Source: Aquabacterium sp. (GTDB lineage: Bacteria > Pseudomonadota > Gammaproteobacteria > Burkholderiales > Burkholderiaceae_C). From it: a DNA stretch of 40,435 nt. Below are positions 9,300-17,670 of this stretch, piece after piece. The stretch covers positions 1 through 40,435 of the forward strand of contig JAKLLB010000031.1 of the NCBI GenBank assembly GCA_023150345.1, in the 5' to 3' direction. Both the position numbers and the translations under genes were made by a program. How positions within the stretch are numbered: position 1 is the stretch's first letter; each line of letters starts with the position of its first letter. The notes under the pieces were generated by a model. That model had not been told where the DNA came from. It did no database searches and saw only the letters and a list, made by a program, of their open reading frames with translations.

Positions 9300-9916
9300 G
9301 GCCCTGCGCCACGCAGGAGCGCCGGCCGGGCGATGGGTTGCCGCTGCCCGTGCTGGCCTGGCGTCACCCACGGGTGCGCGGCGGCGCGGGGTTGTGCATG
9401 GGCCGCACCGACCTGCGCAGCGACCCGCGGGTGGCCAAGCGGGTGGCACGCCGCATCCAGGCCGCCGCCCGGCGTCAGGGCCTGCCTCGGGTGGTCGTCA
9501 CGTCGCCGCTTCGCCGCTGCGCCGACGTCGGCCGCTGGCTGGCGCGATGGGGCTGGACGCACCGGATCGACCCGCTGCTCGCGGAGGTGAACTTCGGCCG
9601 CTGGGACGGCCACCCCTGGAGCGCCGTGCCGCGCTCCGACTGGAAGGCGTGGGAGCGCGACTTCCTGCACCACCATATCGGCGGCGGCGAAAGCATGGCC
9701 CAGGTGCTGGCGCGCTGCGCCGCCTGGCAGCCCGACGGCGCCGCGGTGGTCGTCACCCACGGCGGCTGGCTGAGCGCGCACCGTTGGCTGCAGCGGCTGG
9801 ACCGGCTGCCCGGCATCGAGCCGACAATGGCCTCCTGGCCGGCGCCGCCGCCTCGGGGCAGCGGCCCGCACCGGCTGGATGCCCTGCCGGCCGCGGCCGC
9901 CTCTTTTCAGCGATAG
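9296..9916 (+). CDS. Histidine phosphatase, probable alpha-ribazole phosphatase
   Basis: A 206-residue histidine phosphatase superfamily member at the end of the cobalamin operon, where Salmonella-type CobC (alpha-ribazole-5'-phosphate phosphatase) is expected. The phosphorylated histidine appears in LAWRHPRVR, where the usual RHG reads RHP. Other family positions remain: CMGRTDL, VTSPLRRCADVGRWL, AEVNFGRWDG and the second catalytic histidine in VVVTHGGWLS. The start ATG overlaps the cobS stop. The last ten bases overlap, tail to tail, the end of the DUF3297 gene on the other strand. Function is inferred from context; the altered RHG triad leaves some doubt about activity. Confidence 0.75.
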   Translation: MRPCATQERRPGDGLPLPVLAWRHPRVRGGAGLCMGRTDLRSDPRVAKRVARRIQAAARRQGLPRVVVTSPLRRCADVGRWLARWGWTHRIDPLLAEVNFGRWDGHPWSAVPRSDWKAWERDFLHHHIGGGESMAQVLARCAAWQPDGAAVVVTHGGWLSAHRWLQRLDRLPGIEPTMASWPAPPPRGSGPHRLDALPAAAASFQR

Positions 9917-10155
9917 TACGCTTCGACCTGGCCTTTCAAGGTGATCAGCAGTGGCTGGCCGCGGCGGTCGCGTGCCTTGCCCGCGGGCACCTTGATCCAG
10001 CCTTCGCTGACGCAGTATTCCTCGACGTCGTGGCGGTCGCGGCCGTTGAAGCGGATGCCCACGTCGTGCTCGAACACCGCGGCGACATGGTGCGGGCTGC
10101 GCGGATCGGCGCTGAGCCGATCCGGCAGCGCCGGACGGTTGTCGACTGGTGTCAT
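9907..10155 (-). CDS. DUF3297 family small protein
   Basis: An 82-residue protein I recognise as DUF3297 from its blocks [32 protein letters not shown] and [17 protein letters not shown]. The function of the family is unknown. The ATG at 10155 overlaps the nrdJ stop (ATGA), so it is probably translated together with the reductase. The 3' end overlaps the convergent phosphatase gene by ten bases. There is no signal peptide or membrane segment, so it should be cytosolic. The single cysteine is not part of a recognisable metal site. Confidence 0.85.
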   Translation of the reverse strand: MTPVDNRPALPDRLSADPRSPHHVAAVFEHDVGIRFNGRDRHDVEEYCVSEGWIKVPAGKARDRRGQPLLITLKGQVEAYYR

Positions 10156-13100
10156 CCGCACTGCCCCACGTAGCCGCAGGCGGTGCAGAACTCGCAGCCA
10201 TCCTTGTGGATCATCGTGGTGTTGCCGCACTCCGGGCAGGGCTTGCCGGCCATGGGCGAGACCGCCATCGCCACGGATGTCGACTTCGTTGCCGGCGACT
10301 CGAGGATGCCCATCTCGCGCAGCGGCAACCCCGACTCGTCGAGCACCCCCAGCATCGCGTAGCGGTGGATCACCAGCCGCGCGATGTAAGCCACGGTGCT
10401 CGGCCACACCTGCTGGCGGCGCTCACCGGGTACCGGTGCCATGAAGTGGCCCAGCGGCTCGCCCACGTTGAGCAGCTTGCGCAGCTTCATGCCGATCCAG
10501 GCCGGATCGATCACCCGCATGTCCAGCGACAGCAATCGCGCCAGGCCGTCGAGCGCTCGCGGGTAGTTGCCCGAGAAGCCGATCGCACAGGGCCGCGACA
10601 CGCGCCCACCTTCGGGCGTGGGCAGAGACACCTCCTTGAGCGTGACCGTGAAGGATTCGCCCGTGGCCGGGTTGTCCACGTCCACCGCCCAGGCCAGCGT
10701 GCCGCCGGTGCCAGTGCGCGGTTCGTCGCGGCTGAACATGGCGTCGAGCACCGGCGTGGCACCGCCCTCGGCCAGCGCGCCCAGCTGTTCGCAGCGCCAG
10801 CGGATCACGGCAGCGGTGGCCGCCACCACGCCCGGGAACAGGCGGCGCTCGCCATGCGGCGGCATGGGCATCTCGAACGAGCGTTCTTCGGCCACGGTGG
10901 CCAGGGCGTCGAGCTTGAGCTTGAGCCACGCGGCATCGTTGGTGCGCATGTCGGTGGACAACGTCTTGGCCAGCGCACCCAGGCCGCGCGGCTGCTCGGC
11001 GCCGTTGACCCACACCTCGAACGGCAGCGTCTTGCCGAACAGGCCCGTGCCCGGTCCGGCCTCGGCCGGCATCTCGCCGACGAACAGCGCGAAGTCGCCG
11101 TGCGGGTGCTGGATCATGTAGCTCCAGGCCGGGTTGCCACCGGCCAACCCCGGGCGGCTCGGCCAGCGCAGCGAGGCCAGCACCGGCGCGGGCAGACGAT
11201 CCAGGCGCAGGCGCTGGTTGGCGTCGTCGGGCTGCAACGGCGCGGGCGTGACCGCTGCGGCGGAGGGTTCCACGCTCAGCACCGCACCGAGGATGCTGTT
11301 GGGTCGGTAAGTGGCCAGTCCCTTCAAGCCCGCGGCCCACGCCTGGGTGTAGAGGTCCTGGAACTCGGCATAGGGATAGTCGGCCGGCACGTTCACCGTC
11401 TTGCTGATGGACGTGTCGATGTACGGCGCCACTGCCGCCACCATCGCCGCGTGGCTCTCGGCGCTCATCTCGAGCGCGGTGACGAAGGCATCGGTCAGCG
11501 GTGCGTGCTCGCCCTTCAGGTGCCGGTACAGGCGCCAGGCATGGTCCTCGACCGAGAACTCCTTGAAGCTGCCGTCGGCCTCGCGCTTCTTGCGCGTGTA
11601 GGTCCAGCTGAACGCAGGCTCGATGCCGTTGCTCGCGTTGTCGGCGAAGGCCAGGCTGATGGTGCCGGTGGGCGCGATCGACAGCAGGTGCGAGTTGCGC
11701 AGGCCGTGAACGCGGATCTTCTCCTTCAACGCCGCAGGCAGGCGAGTGGCGAAGCTGCCGCGCGACAGGTACAGGTCGGCGTTGAACAGCGGGAAGGCGC
11801 CACGCTCGCGGGCCAGCTCGACGCTGGCGTCGTAAGCCGCATCGCGCATCACGGCCGAGATGCGGCGCGCCATCTCGCGGGCCGGTTCGGTGTCGTAGCG
11901 CAAGCCCAGCATCACCAGTGCATCGCCCAGCCCGGTGAAGCCCAGGCCCACGCGGCGCTTGCTGCGCGCCTCTTCCAGCTGCTGCGGCAGCGGCCAGACG
12001 GTGACGTCGAGCACGTTGTCGAGCATGCGCGTGGCCACGCGGCAGACCTCGGCGAAAGCGGCGTCGTCGAAGTCGGCATCGGCCTCGAAGGGGCGCTGCA
12101 CGAAGTGGGTGAGGTCGACGCTGCCCAGGCAGCAGCAGCCGTAGGGCGGCAGCGGCTGTTCGGCGCAGTTGTGCACGAACAGTCCGTTGGCATCGAACGC
12201 GTGGATGTGCTCGACGTCGACGTCGTACACCGGTTCCTCGCCTTGCGGTTCAAGCGACTCGACGACCGCAGTGAAGCGCTCGCGATTGAGCGCACGCCCG
12301 TAGCCGGCGAGCAATGCTTGCAGGCGCTCGGCCTTGGCGTCGTCCTCGAAGCCCACGCACTCGGCAAACAGCGCGAGGTTGTCGCCGCTGACAACCAGCT
12401 CATGCACCGCCTGCTGCGGATACTCGCGCTGCGCGCCGCGGCCGTCGGGCAGCAACGCCAGTCCGGCGCCGCGTCGCTCGCGGTACAGCGTCGAGGCGAT
12501 GCCCAGGCGCAGCAGCATGCGCTGCGCCGCTTGCAGCACGGCTGCGTCGGCCTGCGTCAGGCGCACGCTGACGCCCTTGTCGTGCGTGCCCTGCACCGAG
12601 CCGTCGGCGTCGAACAGCCCGCGCAGCAAGCCGCTGCAGAAGTCGGACGACGCCGCCTCCATGGCCGGCGTGATGGTCTTGTTCCCGGGCGCGGCACCGA
12701 GTTCGAGTGCCAGGTGGCGCAGCGCCCCGCTGGCCAGGCGGAACTCGCCGCGCCCGGCGACCTCGCGCTGCCAGCCGCGGAAGTCGGCGCGATGCGGCAG
12801 CGTCAGCGCGGCCTGCTCGGCCGCACGCATGATGCCGCTGGCACTGTGCATCGCCACTGGCGCGCCGCCGCCGACGGCGCGCAACTCCGGCGCCCAGACC
12901 GAGAGCACGGCCTTGTCGTGCTTGAGCGTGCCATCGCCGATCAGCAACCCCATCAGGTAGCCCTCGGCCTCGGTGTGCGCCCCCTCCCAACCTGCGGCCG
13001 CGCGGTGGTTGTGCAGCACAATCTCATCGCCGGGTCGCAGATCGCCGGCATGCACCCAGGCGCTTTCGAGCACGTAGCGCGTCTTGCGCGTGACCCGGCG

Positions 13101-14219
13101 CACCGGGTGGTCGGCAGTCAGGCGCAGCGCGTGGCCTTCGCGCGTGCGCAGCGCCCACACCGGCTTGGTGCCTGTGGCGAAGAAACCCTGGGACTCGGTG
13201 CGGTAAGGCTTGCCGTCCACCAGCGCGACGAAAGGCCGACCGATCAGCTCGTGCACCTGGCGCGCGCCGTCTGCGGTCATGACCCACGTGTCGTCGGTGA
13301 CGCAGGGGTTGGTCGCCGCGATCGTCTCGCAATAGCCGAGGTTGTTGTCCTTGTTGATGCGGTCGAGGAACAGCACCCCGGGCTCGGCATGGTCGTAGGT
13401 GCTGCGCATGATCTGGTCCCACAGCTCGCGCGCGCGCAGCTTGCGGTAGACCCACTGGCCGTCACCGCGCTGGTAGGCGCCGCCGGCCTTCTGCGCTGCG
13501 CCCGGCTCGGCGCGGTGCGTGAGCTCGACCTCGGCGTCGTCCTGCACGGCCTGCATGAAGGCGTCGGTCACGCCCACCGAGATGTTGAAGTTGCGCAGGT
13601 CGCCTTTGTCCTTGGCATGGATGAAGGCCTCGACGTCGGGGTGATCGCAACGCAGCACGCCCATTTGCGCGCCGCGGCGCGCGCCGGCGGACTCCACGGT
13701 TTCGCAGCTGCGGTCGAACACCCGCATGTAGCTCACCGGGCCCGAGGCGTGGCTTTGCGTGGCCCCCACCCAGGCCCCCTGCGGGCGAATGCGCGAGAAG
13801 TCGTAGCCCACGCCGCCGCCACGGCGCATGGTTTCGGCAGCCTCGGTGAGCGCGGTGTAGATGCCGGGGTGTCCATCTTCGGGCACCGAGATCGAGTCGC
13901 CGACCGGCTGCACGAAGCAATTGATCAGGGTGGCGGCCAGGTCGGTGCCGGCGGCCGAGTTGATCCGCCCGGCCGGCACGAAGCCGCGGCGCTGCGCATC
14001 GAGGAAGCGCTGCTCCCACAACGCGCGCTGCTCCTTGGGCTCGTGCGCCGCGAGCGCACGCGCCACGCGTCGGCGCACGTCGTCGAGGTTGTGCTCGTCG
14101 CCCTTGGCGTATTTCTCGAGCAGAACTTCGCCGCTGATCGGCTGCGCCGGCAGGTTGGCGGTAGTGGCGGCGACGGCCGCGGCTATTGCGCCCTGCACGG
14201 GCGTGCTGGTTTCATTCAT
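10152..14219 (-). CDS. nrdJ: Adenosylcobalamin-dependent ribonucleoside-diphosphate reductase with intein
   Basis: The precursor is 1355 residues: a class II reductase of 976 residues interrupted by a 379-residue intein (residues 306-684). Class II enzymes reduce ribonucleotides using a radical from adenosylcobalamin and need no oxygen. Visible are [34 protein letters not shown], the [12 protein letters not shown] finger loop and the late block [19 protein letters not shown]-terminal zinc-ribbon-like tail has CPECG and CEFCTACG. The ATG at 14219 is preceded by GAGGAG at good distance; the frame extends upstream to 14345 without a better start. The gene sits head to tail with DUF3297 and convergent with the cobalamin operon. 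Confidence 0.95.
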   Translation of the reverse strand: MNETSTPVQGAIAAAVAATTANLPAQPISGEVLLEKYAKGDEHNLDDVRRRVARALAAHEPKEQRALWEQRFLDAQRRGFVPAGRINSAAGTDLAATLINCFVQPVGDSISVPEDGHPGIYTALTEAAETMRRGGGVGYDFSRIRPQGAWVGATQSHASGPVSYMRVFDRSCETVESAGARRGAQMGVLRCDHPDVEAFIHAKDKGDLRNFNISVGVTDAFMQAVQDDAEVELTHRAEPGAAQKAGGAYQRGDGQWVYRKLRARELWDQIMRSTYDHAEPGVLFLDRINKDNNLGYCETIAATNPCVTDDTWVMTADGARQVHELIGRPFVALVDGKPYRTESQGFFATGTKPVWALRTREGHALRLTADHPVRRVTRKTRYVLESAWVHAGDLRPGDEIVLHNHRAAAGWEGAHTEAEGYLMGLLIGDGTLKHDKAVLSVWAPELRAVGGGAPVAMHSASGIMRAAEQAALTLPHRADFRGWQREVAGRGEFRLASGALRHLALELGAAPGNKTITPAMEAASSDFCSGLLRGLFDADGSVQGTHDKGVSVRLTQADAAVLQAAQRMLLRLGIASTLYRERRGAGLALLPDGRGAQREYPQQAVHELVVSGDNLALFAECVGFEDDAKAERLQALLAGYGRALNRERFTAVVESLEPQGEEPVYDVDVEHIHAFDANGLFVHNCAEQPLPPYGCCCLGSVDLTHFVQRPFEADADFDDAAFAEVCRVATRMLDNVLDVTVWPLPQQLEEARSKRRVGLGFTGLGDALVMLGLRYDTEPAREMARRISAVMRDAAYDASVELARERGAFPLFNADLYLSRGSFATRLPAALKEKIRVHGLRNSHLLSIAPTGTISLAFADNASNGIEPAFSWTYTRKKREADGSFKEFSVEDHAWRLYRHLKGEHAPLTDAFVTALEMSAESHAAMVAAVAPYIDTSISKTVNVPADYPYAEFQDLYTQAWAAGLKGLATYRPNSILGAVLSVEPSAAAVTPAPLQPDDANQRLRLDRLPAPVLASLRWPSRPGLAGGNPAWSYMIQHPHGDFALFVGEMPAEAGPGTGLFGKTLPFEVWVNGAEQPRGLGALAKTLSTDMRTNDAAWLKLKLDALATVAEERSFEMPMPPHGERRLFPGVVAATAAVIRWRCEQLGALAEGGATPVLDAMFSRDEPRTGTGGTLAWAVDVDNPATGESFTVTLKEVSLPTPEGGRVSRPCAIGFSGNYPRALDGLARLLSLDMRVIDPAWIGMKLRKLLNVGEPLGHFMAPVPGERRQQVWPSTVAYIARLVIHRYAMLGVLDESGLPLREMGILESPATKSTSVAMAVSPMAGKPCPECGNTTMIHKDGCEFCTACGYVGQCG
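12168..13304 (-). other. Intein with LAGLIDADG homing endonuclease inside nrdJ
   Basis: This segment is in frame with nrdJ and encodes 379 residues that do not belong to the reductase. It begins with Cys (residue 306 of the precursor, [13 protein letters not shown]) and has the block B motif LTADHP (TADH, 368-371). It ends with GLFVHN directly before a Cys (685), as expected for an intein using Cys1, terminal His-Asn and Cys+1. Two dodecapeptide motifs, [11 protein letters not shown] (420-430) and [11 protein letters not shown] (531-541), mark a LAGLIDADG endonuclease with both acidic residues present. The block before the C-terminal junction, [17 protein letters not shown], is typical. Removal leaves the continuous extein ...[15 protein letters not shown]. 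Splicing itself is not observable here. Confidence 0.95.
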
Positions 14220-14303
14220 GCCTGCTCCTCGGTGCGGCACTCCGAATGGCGCCACACGCTGTTCACGAATCGTTGTTTCAATACCCGGTTTCGGGCGGGC
14301 GGT

Positions 14304-14317
14304 TTGACCGACCGCAA
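14304..14317. promoter_or_regulatory. Possible FNR/Dnr-like box between nrdJ and the DGC gene
   Basis: TTGACCGACCGCAA lies in the 178-base divergent gap (14220-14397). It keeps the outer TTG-N8-CAA of the FNR/Dnr pattern but has GCAA rather than TCAA in the right half. It is 85 bases from the nrdJ start and 81 from the DGC start, so it could serve either direction. I see no NrdR box and no cobalamin riboswitch in this gap. Confidence 0.35.
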
Positions 14318-14397
14318 TCGCTGAACTCCGGGTTTTCCCCATCATGCCGGTTTGTGCCGGACCGCAGCCCGGCCGAGCCCGCTACATTGATGACGCC

Positions 14398-14850
14398 ATG
14401 ACACCCCGCTACGCCTTGCCCCTGGTCTACAGCTGCTCGGGTTGCTCGAGTGCTGCCCAGTTGACCAACCACCTGGCGCTGCGCCTGGATCGCGCGGGCC
14501 TGGCCGAGATGTCGTGCATCGCCGGTGTGGGTGGCAACGTGCCGGCGCTGGTGCACAAGGCCCGGCAGGCTCACGCCGCCGGGCGCACCATCCTGGCTCT
14601 CGATGGTTGCGCCCTGGCCTGCACCCGGGCCTGCCTGGCCGAGCGCGGCATGGCCCCGACGATGCATGTGCAGCTGCAGGACCATGGCGTGCGCAAGCAC
14701 CACGGCACCGATTTCGAACCCGCGCAGGCCGATGCGCTGTACGCGCAGCTGGCCGACACGCTGGCCAGTTGCACCGGTGCCGAAACCGGGGCGTCCACAT
14801 CGCACAGCCTGTCTGGTGCCCGCGCGGTCCAGGGTACTGCTGCGGCTTGA
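14398..14850 (+). CDS. DGC-domain putative zinc-binding protein
   Basis: A 150-residue cytosolic protein with the hallmarks of the DGC family (putative zinc-binding, named for a conserved Asp-Gly-Cys). The N-terminal YSCSGCSSAAQL and the central ALDGCALACTRACL carry six cysteines in two clusters, likely a metal or Fe-S site. The function is not established. Such genes often occur near anaerobic respiration genes, which fits the neighbourhood. The ATG at 14398 is chosen; an earlier in-frame ATG at 14344 would add 18 residues unlike the family N terminus. The C-terminal 25 residues are low in conservation and rich in Ser/Ala/Gly. Confidence 0.8.
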   Translation: MTPRYALPLVYSCSGCSSAAQLTNHLALRLDRAGLAEMSCIAGVGGNVPALVHKARQAHAAGRTILALDGCALACTRACLAERGMAPTMHVQLQDHGVRKHHGTDFEPAQADALYAQLADTLASCTGAETGASTSHSLSGARAVQGTAAA

Positions 14851-14995
14851 CGCACAGGCGAGATGCCGCGGCAGGGATGCGGAAGTGGTGTGGTGCATGG
14901 GCAGCGGCGATGACGCTACCGCTAGTGTATCAACCCCAAGCCTGCCACTACCTGTAGGGTCTATCGGCCTTGACAAGACCGCTTGCTTGACGTTC

Positions 14996-15027
14996 GGCGC
15001 GGCGCATCTGCCGGACGCGGCCGCGCC
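14996..15027. terminator. Hairpin between convergent DGC gene and ubiT
   Basis: GGCGCGGC (14996-15003) and GCCGCGCC (15020-15027) form a perfect 8-bp GC stem with a 16-base loop. It sits six bases beyond the ubiT stop on the minus strand and about 145 bases beyond the DGC stop. There is no T-run, so it may be a Rho-assisted or bidirectional end signal rather than a classical terminator. The rest of the 14851-15032 gap holds no gene that I can support. Confidence 0.4.
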
Positions 15028-15032
15028 ATGCG

Positions 15033-15476
15033 TCAGCGCCAGAGCGGGCCGATGGCGTCGAGCGTGTTCTTGAGGATCAGGCCGTACTCGGTGTCGCCTT
15101 CCATCACCAGGGCGCGCTCGAAAAACAGGCGGTCGGCATCGTCCTCGCCGCGCACCAGGCGCCACAGGGCCTGCGCCTGCGCGCGGATGCGCAGCACCGG
15201 CGTTTCGCGGTCGGAAACCACCTCGAAGCCACGCTCGCCCAAACGCAGGCGCACGCGCAGGCCCAACTCGACCACTTCGACCTCGACCACCCGCGCCGAG
15301 AGGTCGCGCCGCGCGTGCTCGTCCAGGCGCGGCAGCAACACGCGATCGAGCAGGCGCGCGGCCACGAACGACGGCGGCTGCGGCGGCAGGCGGCGCACGA
15401 CCTCGCGCACCTGGCGGGCGGCCTGCAGCAGGCCGGGCGGCAGCGGCAACGACGGATGGGGGGTGCTGGGGTTCAT
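15033..15476 (-). CDS. ubiT: Anaerobic ubiquinone biosynthesis accessory factor UbiT (SCP2 domain)
   Basis: A 147-residue SCP2-type lipid-binding protein. The core shows GERGFEVVSDRETPVLRIRA and the late block RLFFERALVMEGDTEYGLILKNTLDAI, which I recognise from UbiT (YhbT). In E. coli UbiT carries ubiquinone intermediates and works with the UbiU-UbiV hydroxylase pair when oxygen is absent. Here ubiV and ubiU lie directly upstream on the same strand, which makes the assignment firm. The start ATG at 15476 has an AGGAG-like site before it. The frame continues to 15569, but that extension runs into the ubiV end and lacks similarity. Confidence 0.88.
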   Translation of the reverse strand: MNPSTPHPSLPLPPGLLQAARQVREVVRRLPPQPPSFVAARLLDRVLLPRLDEHARRDLSARVVEVEVVELGLRVRLRLGERGFEVVSDRETPVLRIRAQAQALWRLVRGEDDADRLFFERALVMEGDTEYGLILKNTLDAIGPLWR

Positions 15477-15513
15477 CGCTTCACTCCTGTCATGGGGCGG
15501 TGCCGACTCGGCA

Positions 15514-16473
15514 TCAGGCGCCCTGTGCTGCCAGTTCCTGCATGCCGGGTTGACGGCGAGCAAACCCATCGACCAAGGCGCCGGGCAGGCCCAGCGCGGC
15601 CAGCTCGGTGCGCGCGTCGGCCACCGGGGCGCCCCGGTTGAGCACGCCGTCGAAGATCTGCAGCACGCGCGCGTAGCCGTGGCTGCACGGCGACAGCCGC
15701 ACGCGCCGCGCCCCGGCGGCGCGCAGTGCGACGCCGGCGTCGATCAGGCAGTGCAGCGCGGCCGATTGTGTCTGGATGCCGTTGAGCACCAGGAAGGGAT
15801 CGCCCTCGCTGGTCTTGAGCAGCAGGCCGTCGGCGTCGTCGCGGCAGCGGAAGTCGCACTCGTCCTTGGTCAGGCGGTGATGGCGCGCGGTGAAGCAGCG
15901 CGCCGAGAACGCCAGCGGCATGCGGCCGAAGACGAAGACTTCGGTGGCCACCGCGCCGGCGGGCCCGCACACCGGTGCCTCGGGCGGGTTGATGCGGCCG
16001 ATGGCGTCGAGCGCCACTTCCAGTGGCGGCACCCAGCGCGTGGCGCCCAGCGCCGCGTGCTCGTCGAGCGATTCACGGCTGTAGATGTTGATGTGCGGCC
16101 CGAGCGTGAAGCCCGGCCGCTGCGGCCGCGCGGCGGCCGCCTGGGCGAGCACGCGCAGCGCGGATGCGTCGCCGGCTTCCACGGCGAACTCGTCCTGTTC
16201 GGCAATGCGGCGCAGCGTGCGCAGCTCGGCCTCGGACATCACCAGTGCCTGCGTCGCCAGCACCACCTCTTTGCCGGCGGCGCTCAGGTCGCGCGCCAGT
16301 GCCAGCCAGTCGTCGAGCTTGTACTCGTTGCGCCGCGAGCACACCACTTCGCCCAGCACCACGGTGCGCGCGGGGCTTTCGGCAACCTCGGCATAGAAGG
16401 CCATCATGGCCGGACGCGGCCACCAGTATTGCAGCGGGCCGACGGTCAGCTCGATCGGTTGTGGGTTCGTCAT
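15514..16473 (-). CDS. ubiV: Oxygen-independent ubiquinone hydroxylation protein UbiV (U32 family)
   Basis: A 319-residue member of the U32 peptidase family, here acting as an Fe-S protein of anaerobic ubiquinone synthesis. Four cysteines match the spacing of the E. coli UbiV 4Fe-4S ligands: C45 in EVVCSRRNEYK, then C193, C206 and C210 in ARCFTARHHRLTKDECDFRC (13 and 4 residues apart). It forms a complex with UbiU, encoded 20 bases upstream; ubiT follows 37 bases downstream. The long open frame that continues upstream of 16473 is a shadow of ubiU. UbiUV replaces the oxygen-dependent hydroxylases UbiH, UbiI and UbiF. Confidence 0.92.
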   Translation of the reverse strand: MTNPQPIELTVGPLQYWWPRPAMMAFYAEVAESPARTVVLGEVVCSRRNEYKLDDWLALARDLSAAGKEVVLATQALVMSEAELRTLRRIAEQDEFAVEAGDASALRVLAQAAAARPQRPGFTLGPHINIYSRESLDEHAALGATRWVPPLEVALDAIGRINPPEAPVCGPAGAVATEVFVFGRMPLAFSARCFTARHHRLTKDECDFRCRDDADGLLLKTSEGDPFLVLNGIQTQSAALHCLIDAGVALRAAGARRVRLSPCSHGYARVLQIFDGVLNRGAPVADARTELAALGLPGALVDGFARRQPGMQELAAQGA

Positions 16474-16493
16474 TCGACAGGTCCTTCGGGGAA

Positions 16494-17507
16494 TCAGCGC
16501 CACGGGCGGTCGTAGGCACCCAGCGTGTGCTGCTGCCCCTCGGCCCAGCGCGTGAGTTGCGTGGCCCAGCCGGGCTGCACCGAGTAACGCGCCCCGGACG
16601 CGGCCGAGTCGATGGCGGCACGCCACACGCGCGTGACTTCGGCCACGTAGCTCGGGCTGCGCTGCCGGCCCTCGATCTTGATGGCCTTCACGCCAGCCTC
16701 GATGAGCTGCGGCAGCAGGCCCAGCGTGTTCAGGCTGGTGGGCTCCTCGAGCGCGTAGTCGCGCTCGCCTTCGACGTCGAAGCGACCCTTGCACAGCGTG
16801 GGGTAGCCGCGCGACTCCTGCGGCGCGTAGTGGTCGATCAGCACGCCGTTCAGCCGCGCATCGACGCCGCCGTCGCTCTGTTCCTCCCAGCGCACCGCGG
16901 ACGGAGGCGAGCACACGCCGGCGGTGTTGGGCGACTGACCGGTGACATAGGACGACAGGGCGCAGCGGCCCTCGACCATGACGCACAGGCTGCCGAAGCC
17001 GAAGACCTCGATGTCGACCGGCGTGTGCTTGATGACGTGGGCGACCTGCTGCAGCGTGAGCACGCGCGGCAGCACCGCGCGGCTGATGCCGTAGCGCTCG
17101 CGGTAGTACTCGATGGCCTCGTAGGTGGTGGCCGAAGCCTGCACCGACAGGTGCAGCCGCATGCTCGGATGGTGGCGCCGGGCGTAGGCCAGCACGGCGC
17201 TGTCGCCCACGATCAAGGCATTCGCGCCGAGCTCGGCCGCCTTGTCGACCGCCCGCTGCCAGGGGCTGGTGTCGCGCGCATCGGCATAGGTGTTCAACGC
17301 CATCAGCACTTCGCGTCCGCGGGCGTGGGCGTAGCGCACGCCCTCGCGCACCTGGGCATCGTCGAAGTTCAGGCCGGCGAAGTTGCGGGCGTTGGTGGCG
17401 TCTTTCAGGCCGAGGTAGACGGCGTCGGCACCCGCGTCGATGGCCAGGGTGAGCGCACGCAGCGAACCGGCCGGGCACACCAGCGCCGGTTTGGAAAGGG
17501 CAGTCAT
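16494..17507 (-). CDS. ubiU: Oxygen-independent ubiquinone hydroxylation protein UbiU (U32 family)
   Basis: A 337-residue U32-family protein beginning LVCPAGSLRALTLAIDAGADAVYLG, the typical N-terminal block. Cysteines C175 and C182 in GFGSLCVMVEGRC, C199 in NTAGVCS and C239 in YPTLCKG have the spacing (7, 17 and about 40 residues) of the 4Fe-4S ligands of E. coli UbiU. With UbiV it introduces hydroxyl groups into the quinone ring without oxygen. The start ATG at 17507 is chosen; the frame extends to 17549 with a non-conserved tail. It is first in the ubiU-ubiV-ubiT run, 163 bases after the SUMT gene on the same strand. Confidence 0.92.
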   Translation of the reverse strand: MTALSKPALVCPAGSLRALTLAIDAGADAVYLGLKDATNARNFAGLNFDDAQVREGVRYAHARGREVLMALNTYADARDTSPWQRAVDKAAELGANALIVGDSAVLAYARRHHPSMRLHLSVQASATTYEAIEYYRERYGISRAVLPRVLTLQQVAHVIKHTPVDIEVFGFGSLCVMVEGRCALSSYVTGQSPNTAGVCSPPSAVRWEEQSDGGVDARLNGVLIDHYAPQESRGYPTLCKGRFDVEGERDYALEEPTSLNTLGLLPQLIEAGVKAIKIEGRQRSPSYVAEVTRVWRAAIDSAASGARYSVQPGWATQLTRWAEGQQHTLGAYDRPWR

Positions 17508-17567
17508 GGGGATGGGACGACTCTGCGCCGAAGCTAGGTGGCCGGGCACTCTAGGCGGCCGTCGGGG

Positions 17568-17608
17568 TCAGGGTTTTGACGTTGCGCAGAGGACTGGGAA
17601 AACCCTGA
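17568..17608. repeat. Perfect 10-bp inverted repeat upstream of ubiU
   Basis: TCAGGGTTTT (17568-17577) is repeated inverted as AAAACCCTGA (17599-17608), with a 21-base spacer. It lies in the 163-base gap between nirE (upstream on the minus strand) and ubiU. It could be an operator, an mRNA stem ending the nirE transcript, or both. Inside it, TTGACGTTGCGCAG (17576-17589) is a poor match to an FNR box. Confidence 0.5.
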
Positions 17609-17670
17609 AAGCACCCAAGCCACCACGTGCGGACATCACGCGCAGGCCCTGCGGCCGACGCGCGCGATGA

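Noticed and set aside
10149-14324. Very long open frame (about 1390 codons) on the plus strand opposite nrdJ
   Set aside because: It lies antisense to an unmistakable reductase, has low-complexity composition (runs of Arg, Gly, His, Gln) and no family motif. It follows from high GC content, which removes stop codons on the opposite strand.
14220-14397. Cobalamin riboswitch or NrdR box before nrdJ
   Set aside because: The gap is only 178 bases and I could not find a B12-box-like core or the tandem AT-rich NrdR repeats. Only a partial FNR-like box was seen.
14965-14981. Imperfect palindrome CGGCCTTGACAAGACCG as an FNR box
   Set aside because: The half sites TTGA and its complement are not spaced by six bases, and it lies between two convergent gene ends where a promoter is not expected.
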